Of a stretch of 64,000 nucleotides of DNA, positions 57,323 through 64,000 are shown in pieces. A program made the position numbers and the translations under genes. Origin of the DNA: Diplodia intermedia. Lineage: Eukaryota; Ascomycota; Dothideomycetes; Botryosphaeriales; Botryosphaeriaceae. Within the stretch, counting starts at the first letter, position 1. Each line of letters begins with the position of its first letter. The DNA lies in contig JAKEKT010000111.1 in NCBI GenBank assembly GCA_021495925.1, positions 1-64,000 of the forward strand. The letters run 5' to 3'. Below the pieces are notes generated by a model. The model was not told the origin of the DNA. It searched no databases and saw only the letters and a program-made list of their open reading frames with translations.

Positions 57323-58669
57323 TTAGAGCTTCTGGTACTCCAGCTTGCCCTCCAGCTTCTTCGTCTCAGCCATCTTCCGCACCGCCTTGTTGAAATCGTC
57401 CTGGTTGATGGCGTCGCGGTAGTCCTTGATAGCGAACAGGCCACTATATCCATGTTAGTGAGTGCGCGCACGGCATGCAGCAAAGGCAGTACTTACGCTT
57501 CGGTGACAACGTTGCGCAAGTCGGCACCGTTGAAGCCGTCACTCATCTTGACAATGCTCTCGAAGTCAATTTCCCCCTCCGTCTGCACGCTGGCGGCATG
57601 GATCTTCATGATTTCCAGACGACCAACTTCGTTGGGCAAAGCAATCTCGATCTTCCTGTCCAGACGCCCGGCACGCAAAAGCGCAGGGTCTAAAGTGTCA
57701 GGCCGGTTGGTGGCCATGATGATCTTGGTCTTGCCCAGGTAGTCGAAACCGTCCAACTGGTTGAGCAGCTCCATCAACGTCCGCTGGATCTCACGATCTG
57801 CCGATGTACCCTCCGAGAATCTCCTTCCACCGATGGCGTCGATTTCGTCCATGAAGATGATGCAGGGTTCGTGCTCCTTGGCGTAGCCAAACATCTCACG
57901 GATTAGACGGGCAGACTCGCCAATGTACTTGTCGACGATTGCGGATGAAACGACTGCAAATCAGTTAGCCACTGCCATCACCCGCACAGATAGATCCCAC
58001 GCACCCTTCAAGAAGTTCGTCTCCAAACTACTCGCCACCGCACGCGCCAGAAGCGTCTTTCCTGTGCCTGGGGGCCCATATAGCAAGACGCCCTTAGGCG
58101 GCTTTATTCCTACACGAAGGAAAAGCTCCGGGTTCTTCAGCGGAAGCTCGATGACTTCACGAAGCTCTCTGATCTGCTCGTTCAAGCCACCGATGCCACC
58201 GAAGCTGACTTGGCCGGGGTCCTCCAATGACATGTTGTAGACGAGCGGATCGACCTCGCGAGGAAGCATACGCATGATTGTCAGCGTCGTCATGTCCAGC
58301 GCCACGCGGGTGCCCTGCTTCAGCTTGGCCTTGTCGACCTTTGACCGGCAGCCGACGACATAGCGCGGTCCGGACGACGCCTTGACAATGACTGCATCCC
58401 ATTAGCACGGTAAGCCAGCGACAGCATCGGGGGCAGAGGGGAGGCGCACATCGCTCTTCATCCAGCTGCTTCAACACCTCTCCTATTATCTGGCCGACGC
58501 TCTGCAAGGCCTTGATGTTCTCCTCGGACACGTCGTAGTCGCGCTGCAGTCCCTTGATCTCGAGCCGCAGGGCCTTGAGCTTGGCCTCCCATTCCCTAGA
58601 CTCCAGCAACTTTGCCTTGTACTCATCCAGGGCATGCTCGCGCTCGGGGTCCAAACCGGTGCCGCTCAT
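57323..58669 (-). CDS. RPT4: 26S proteasome regulatory ATPase Rpt4
   Basis: One of six AAA+ ATPases of the 19S base that unfold substrates and open the 20S gate. 394 residues, four exons: 58669-58450, 58391-58005, 57953-57497 and 57443-57323. N-terminal coiled coil (to about residue 60), OB-type segment (SSGPRYVVGCRSKVDKAKL), then the AAA domain with Walker A GPPGTGKT near residue 178, Walker B IIFMDEIDAIGGRR near 236, sensor and arginine-finger region ATNRPDTLDPALLRAGRLDRK. SFGGIGGLNEQIRELREVIE and the overall match single out Rpt4 among the Rpt set. Introns split codons for Phe74, Val203 and an Ala before GLFAIKDYRD. It faces the enolase gene across an 812-bp shared upstream region. Confidence 0.96.
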
Positions 58670-59481
58670 GATGGGAGGCAGGTGGGCGGGCTCGGCGGAG
58701 TAGAGTCGGGTTCGGCGGTGCGGCGGCTGGGGTGACAAATTCGCGCAACGGACGGTGGGCCTGCGGCGCTGCACAGGGCGAGGCGGCGCGGATGGGTGGG
58801 GTGTGCAGGGCGTGCAGGGCGTGATGGAGGAACGGGTGGGTAAGGTAGGTGCGTGGATGGTGTCGAGCTGCCGCGCCAGCTACGACACAGCTCCAGCCGC
58901 GCCGCTAGCTGGCACCTCAGGCCGGCCGGCGCTCGGGGCAGCGTTTTGCCGCGCATCACGTGAGAAGGATCGATCCGTTGACGCTAGTGGGAAGACGGCG
59001 CTGCCGGCCCTAGGGTTCGATGGGATGATGAGGCGAATGAGCCGCTGGTCCCAGCTCCGTTTTTGGCGTGGAGGGGCTGCACACCTTTTCTCAGCGACCC
59101 CGCCAACCCTCAACGCTTTCCGTCTTCCTCACCACCGCGCTGCTGCATCCATCACCAAGCATCTCCAGCCACCCTCCATCGTTCCAGGTAAGCAATTCGC
59201 CGACCCTTGCCGCCCGAAACTCCGCGCCGCTCCGCAGTGACGCCAGTCGAATGAGCATCTGGTTACCCAAACCGTGCGCCGGAGCTCAGCGCTATCGGCA
59301 GAGGGGCCGCTTTTCTCGACACAGAGTTTGTCTGAACATCTGACATCACGCGGAATGTCATCCCTGATAACGATTTAAATTACTCGCTGTCGCGGCCTGC
59401 CGTCTATATAGCCCGCCTTCCCGCTGCTGTTGGCCCTTGACCGTCACCATCCGCTGACTGCAACCCTCACCCACCAGAACC
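58670..59481. promoter_or_regulatory. Divergent promoter, RPT4 / enolase
   Basis: 812 bp between opposed start codons. The enolase side has a TATATA at 59405-59410, 72-77 bp before the ATG, followed by a pyrimidine-rich leader, the usual layout of a strongly expressed fungal glycolytic gene. The RPT4 side has no TATA. Confidence 0.55.
59405..59410 (+). promoter_or_regulatory. TATA element of the enolase gene
   Basis: TATATA in CGTCTATATAGCCCG, placed about 72 bp before the start codon and followed by a CT-rich stretch. Confidence 0.6.
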
Positions 59482-60953
59482 ATGGCCATCACCAAGATCC
59501 ACGCCCGCTCTGTCTACGACTCTCGCGGTAACCCTACCGTCGAGGTCGACATCGTCACCGAGACTGGCCTCCACCGCGCCATCGTCCCCTCGGGTGCCTC
59601 CACTGGTATGCTTCCCAGCGCCCAACTCCGGCGACGCTGTTGTTGACAGGTGACATTAGGCTCCCACGAGGCTTGCGAGCTCCGTGACGGCGACAAGTCC
59701 AAGTGGGGTGGCAAGGGTATGTTCCCCGAACACCGTGTTCGATACAATGGCTGACGTTGCGGTCCCAGGGGTCACCAAGGCCGTTGCCAACGTCAACGAT
59801 GTCATTGCCCCTGCGCTGATCAAGGAGGGCATCGACGTCAAGGACCAGTCCAAGGTTGACAAGTTCCTCATCGACCTTGATGGCACTCCCAACAAGACCA
59901 AGCTCGGTGCCAACGCCATCCTCGGTGTCTCCATGGCCGTTGCCAAGGCTGCCGCCGCTGAAAAGGGCGTCCCGCTGTACGCTCACATCTCCGACCTTGC
60001 CGGCACCAAGAAGCCCTACGTCCTGCCTGTTCCGTTCCAGAACGTCCTGAACGGTGGCTCCCACGCCGGTGGTCGTCTCGCTTTCCAGGAGTTCATGATC
60101 GTTCCCAGGTGCGTTTTCCCCGCTTTCTCCCGCGCGGCATTGGCTAACTATGCCTAGTGAGGCTCCCACTTTCACCGAGGCCATGCGCCAGGGCTCTGAG
60201 GTCTACCAGCAGCTGAAGTCCCTCGCCAAGAAGAAGTACGGCCAATCTGCCGGCAACGTCGGTGACGAGGGTGGTGTTGCCCCCGACATTCAAACCCCTG
60301 AGGAGGCTCTTGACCTGATCTCCGACGCAATTGAGAAGGCTGGCTACACCGGCCAAATCAAGATTGCCATGGACGTTGCCTCCAGCGAGTTCTACAAGAC
60401 TGATGCCAAGAAGTACGACCTGGACTTCAAGAACCCCGACAGCGACCCCAGCAAGTGGCTCAGCTACGAGCAGCTTGCGGACCTGTACAAGGCCCTTGCT
60501 CAGAAGTACCCCATCGTCTCCATCGAGGATCCCTTCGCTGAGGATGACTGGGAGGCGTGGAGCTACTTCTTCAAGACCTCTGACTTCCAGATCGTTGGTG
60601 ATGACCTGACTGTCACCAACCCCGCTTTCATCAAGAAGGCCATCGATCAGAAGGCTTGCAACGCCCTTCTGCTGAAGGTCAACCAGATCGGTACCATCAC
60701 CGAGGCTGTCCAGGCCGCCAAGGACTCCTTCGCTGCCGGCTGGGGCGTCATGGTCTCTCACCGCTCTGGTGAGACCGAGGATGTCACCATTGCCGACATT
60801 GTCGTCGGTCTCCGCACTGGCCAGATCAAGACCGGTGCTCCCGCGCGTTCCGAGCGTCTCGCCAAGCTCAACCAAATCCTCCGCATCGAGGAGGAGCTTG
60901 GCAGCCAGGCTGTCTACGCCGGCAAGAACTTCCGCACCGCCGTCAACTTGTAA
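59482..60953 (+). CDS. ENO1: Enolase (phosphopyruvate hydratase)
   Basis: Converts 2-phosphoglycerate to phosphoenolpyruvate in glycolysis; cytosolic. 438 residues, the usual length, from four exons: 59482-59605, 59660-59716, 59769-60108 and 60158-60953. Starts MAITKIHARSVYDSRGNPTV. Catalytic and metal sites are visible: the loop SGAST.GSHEACELRDGD (mobile Ser loop, split by intron 1), the active-site block GGSHAGGRLAFQEFMI, GNVGDEGGVAPDI, the metal Asp in IAMDVASSEFY, SIEDPFAEDDW, and LLLKVNQIGTITEA with the base Lys followed by VMVSHRSGETEDV. Codon use is strongly biased to C-ending codons, as in highly expressed genes. The yeast enolases are intron-poor; three early introns are normal in filamentous fungi. 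Confidence 0.98.
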
Positions 60954-61916
60954 ATGCGAAGCACAGGGTTACGAATTTCCTAGTAGCAATGAGCTGAAAA
61001 AGAAAAAAGATACTTGAACAATGATACTCCCAATTACTTTCAGACAGATCAATCTCCAAAATCGCGGGTGTTGGAATCTGCCACTGCGCATTCCACTAGG
61101 TGGCGCAGAGATTGCGGCGGCCGTGACAACACTGATCAAAACTTTCACTTGGTGCCAAGCGCGAGATCTCGGCATCGTCCTGCTGCCAACCAATCTGATG
61201 GCTTTTTTCTTCCCGGCTCTTGGGCCTAATTCATCCGATCCACACAGTTGCTAATGGCCTTCGCAGTGCCGTTTGTGATACAACGGTTGTTACGGTTTTT
61301 GTTACGACTATAGTGGTATCACAGCCGGAATGCTTGGCGAAGGAAACGGTCTTGCCATGAGAAGCCAAGCGGCAGACTCCTGAGAAAGACTGATCTGGAT
61401 TCAGTAGTGAAGAATCTCAACTGACACCACCAAGAAAGAACGATAAAAAACACCTCACCCTCAGACAGATAGTCGAATATTTAGCTCTCGCTCCGTCGAC
61501 TAGCGCGCTGCGGACGAGACATGACAGCAAAGACATTAGTGTCCAGAAGAACGACCGTGGATTTCTGACCTATCAGTAGCTGCATCCCTTTCGAACCGTT
61601 CCAAGCTGGAAGTCTTGGTTGTGGAACACCGGGTTATTATACCAAGACAATAACATTCCAACTTCAGGGTGCTCGACAACAACCGAAAGCGACTATATAG
61701 CGTCTGATTCTACCATTGCCGCCAGCCCCGGTCCACTCTCCTTGAAATCACCTGCTATCCATGCTGTATTTGGCATATTTGCTACCATCGATCGTTACAA
61801 ACCTGACTGTCGCTCACTTGAACAGAATCCTCTTTCCCTAATTCATACTCGACGTATTCTTTTAATTGCTTCGCGCGATTACCACTGTTTTTCACAACAC
61901 CAAGGTCCCAACGGTC
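60954..61916. other. Intergenic between enolase and the GPI protein
   Basis: 963 bp. AT-richer; a TATATA lies at 61694-61699, 218 bp before the next start codon, a possible core promoter. No coding signal. Confidence 0.45.
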
Positions 61917-62894
61917 ATGAAGGCAGCAGCATTCGCCGTCCTGGTGGCAGCAGCCCGTGCATCAGCGCAGAGTTCAGCCCCTGGAGGGTCAGTGGCACCT
62001 AGCTATATCACGGTAGTTAGCTACGAGCCATGCGTTACATCATCGACGCCACCACCTGTCGTCACAGAAGTGTTGACAACGTGCACCGAAAAGGGCTCCA
62101 GTAGCAGTCCTTTGCCAACAATTCACACCACTATCTACACCACTACTTACATCACAATATGCCCCACCGGTGGCCTGACCTCAACAGCTTACACCGTTAC
62201 CGAGACCTACACTGGCAGCACCAGGTCCGCAGCGACAACTACCGGATCGATCCCGCCTGGCTTCACAACCGCCGTCACTGTCTGCGGATCGTGCGGATCC
62301 GATGGCGGCCCAGCCACTGTCACTCTCACTGTTCCCTGCTCGACCAGCGCGGCACCACCCATGAGCGGGTCAACCAGCCCGACCATGTTACCGTCCTCCG
62401 GTTCCGCCACACCCGTCACGTCCTCACCCACCGGCTCTCCCGTTCCCGGCCCCGGCCCCGGCCCGTCGTCCTCCCCGGCAACGCCATCGGGCACCGGCAC
62501 CGCCAATCCCGTGACCGGCTCGTCGTCCATCCCGGTTGGCAGCCGCACGGGCGGTCTGCCCTCTTCTGTGCCGGACACAACTGTTGTTGTCACTGTCTGC
62601 CCTGGCACCATGTCCTCTGGTGGCGTCTGCACACATTCGACTTCGATCATCACCGGGTCGTCCAGCGCCAGCGCCAGCGGAACAAGCATCCCAACGACGA
62701 CTATCGCAACTTGTCCTGGGGGCGGAGTTTGCTCACACTCAACGCCGGTGCCGTCCGGCTCGGCTTCAACTTTGGGTCTCCCAGCGGCGTCAAGCCTTCG
62801 GCCGCAGCCCGCGACAGATGCGGCGGTTAGACTTGAACGGACTAGCTTGATCGGCGTGGTTGGCGGTGCGCTGTTGATGTTGTTGTTGTTGTAA
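61917..62894 (+). CDS. Ser/Thr/Pro-rich GPI-anchored cell-wall protein
   Basis: 325 residues, single exon. Signal peptide MKAAAFAVLVAAARASAQ, then a Thr/Ser/Pro-rich, probably O-mannosylated stalk with paired Cys (TVCGSCGSDGG, TVTLTVPCST), a GPGPGP run and two related modules, VTVCPGTMSSGGVCTHST and ATCPGGGVCSHST, and a hydrophobic C-terminus (SLIGVVGGALLMLLLL) fit for GPI attachment. Such proteins line fungal walls; no enzymatic domain. The upstream in-frame ATG at 61866 was not used because the signal peptide begins at 61917. Confidence 0.75.
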   Translation: MKAAAFAVLVAAARASAQSSAPGGSVAPSYITVVSYEPCVTSSTPPPVVTEVLTTCTEKGSSSSPLPTIHTTIYTTTYITICPTGGLTSTAYTVTETYTGSTRSAATTTGSIPPGFTTAVTVCGSCGSDGGPATVTLTVPCSTSAAPPMSGSTSPTMLPSSGSATPVTSSPTGSPVPGPGPGPSSSPATPSGTGTANPVTGSSSIPVGSRTGGLPSSVPDTTVVVTVCPGTMSSGGVCTHSTSIITGSSSASASGTSIPTTTIATCPGGGVCSHSTPVPSGSASTLGLPAASSLRPQPATDAAVRLERTSLIGVVGGALLMLLLL

Positions 62895-64000
62895 TACCAC
62901 GGGTGGAGCGTTGTCGGTACGTGCTTGATGCTCGTCATTTTATTTGCCCTTCTTTGTCCCTGAGAAAACTGTCTCATTAAACACCTGGACATCATCTAAT
63001 GGATTTCCCTTTTGTTCTTGCTCGTTTCTAAGCATTGCTACGATTTGAACATCGTGTTGGTACTGCATTCAGTCTTCTTGGCTCCTTTTTTCGAGGGGTT
63101 TCTCTTCGAGAAATATCTTTAGCAGCCTCTGCACTCCTTCTTTACGGGGAGCCTGTGCTCAACGATAAATGGAAGGACGACAAATTGCGTGATGTCGGCG
63201 TTTTGGTGGAAAGTTTTGGGCGCAGAACATGGAAGGTACAATTGGGGGTGCAATCTTAATGGGGCGGCAGATGAACGGATGATGTCGGAAAGGTGCAGGG
63301 GAGCAGTGCCGCTGGAGGGAAAATGTACGAGGTTGTAGTGATAGCTAGGGAAACCATAATTCATACAATATGAATCAAAAGTCATGGCTCTTGTAAAGGA
63401 GCCTTCTCGATTCGGATTCCAGGGTTCCAGAGGCAACGCTTGGCTGAACACATGCGTTGTTTAGCCCTCGTCCACTCAAGACAATGGCATTGTCGGAGAA
63501 TGCCACACTTGTTCCAATTCCTTTATCTTATCCATACGACAAAGCGGTGAAAGAGTACCCTTCTCACACTCCTCTATTCTTGACTCGCATCGACCTTTGT
63601 CTCAGCCTTAGAGTGGACAATGTCGACGTTGGGCATGTATAAGATAGCTCCACCAGGTTAACTACATATCCGCACCAAGTATATACACTTTCGGATTGTC
63701 ACTCTTACGCTGTCGCTTTGCTTCCACATTTCACCCACACCATCTGGAATTGCACGCGACGTGTCTTACTGGATAAGACACAGCATCTCAACAGACCATA
63801 TACGAGAAGAACGCTCAACGGCATTAAAACACAGAAGTGATTGGACGATCTCTACTGACTACGAACGCTAGACGTACACACTGTGTTTTTCGACAGAAGG
63901 GATCACAGGACGATCACTCTCATCGTATAGTAACGATCATGAAGGAAACCATGCGCTCGACGCTCCGCAATCACGAGAGGCAAATAAGGCAGCAATCGCG
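62895..64000. other. Intergenic to the window end
   Basis: 1.1 kb. Frames at 63119-63451 (minus) and 63457-63642 (plus) have no recognisable features. Probably the 3' region of the GPI-protein gene and upstream DNA of a gene beyond the window. Confidence 0.4.

Noticed and set aside
59000..59035. GGTTCGA-like T-loop sequence suggesting a tRNA
   Set aside because: No cloverleaf can be drawn around GGGTTCGATGGGA; no acceptor or anticodon stem fits.
60144..60875. 243-codon minus frame
   Set aside because: Antisense to enolase exon 4, produced by its strong codon bias.

Overview
The window reads as nuclear DNA of a filamentous ascomycete (Pezizomycotina; the gene set would suit a Dothideomycete, but that rank is an inference). 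Reasons: genes carry several short introns of roughly 50-110 bases with GTRNGT donors and, in places, CTAAC-like branch points; there is a Zn2Cys6 regulator, a DUF7707 GPI-type surface protein, fungal NAD-glycerol-3-phosphate dehydrogenase, a Tsl1/Tps3-type trehalose complex subunit, and a repeat that carries the transition-only damage of repeat-induced point mutation (RIP). I saw no bacterial operon structure, tRNA, rRNA or CRISPR.

Layout. 1-7219 is a RIP-degraded island: a complete but dead Ty3/Gypsy chromovirus (716-6675, minus strand, 5-bp target duplication GGTAT) and two solo LTRs of the same family in the opposite orientation (135-358 and 462-685, each with its own target duplication). 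All three sit inside the remains of one zinc-type alcohol dehydrogenase/enoyl reductase-like gene whose frame can be followed across the insertion sites. 7538-10019 is a Zn2Cys6 transcription factor next to that dead gene. 10794-20115 holds a small membrane protein, TPT1 tRNA 2'-phosphotransferase, a Dal5-type MFS permease, GPD1 and a DUF7707 surface protein. 22065-30029 holds a LYAR-type zinc-finger protein, an Erv2-type sulfhydryl oxidase, a BCAT-like aminotransferase and a 14-TM DHA2 drug transporter. 31277-41498 holds a 2134-residue protein with a C-terminal MBD4-like DNA glycosylase domain and a 926-residue trehalose synthase/phosphatase-like subunit. 45079-49002 is a 1286-residue, probably N-myristoylated, largely disordered protein in a gene-poor stretch. 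51821-62894 is denser housekeeping DNA: a small membrane protein, an ERD1/EXS protein, RAMP4/Ysy6, a mitochondrial membrane protein, proteasome ATPase Rpt4, enolase and a Ser/Thr-rich GPI protein.

How they fit: most genes are independent housekeeping units. Gpd1, enolase and the trehalose subunit are carbohydrate and stress metabolism; Erv2, Erd1 and RAMP4 act in the ER/Golgi; Rpt4 is proteasomal. The two most interesting points are the RIP-killed retroelement family that repeatedly hit one oxidoreductase gene, and the giant MBD4-like glycosylase, a candidate player in handling the T:G mismatches that cytosine deamination (including RIP) makes. Exon limits were read by eye from splice signals and reading frame; every multi-exon model given here with exon limits sums to an intact frame.
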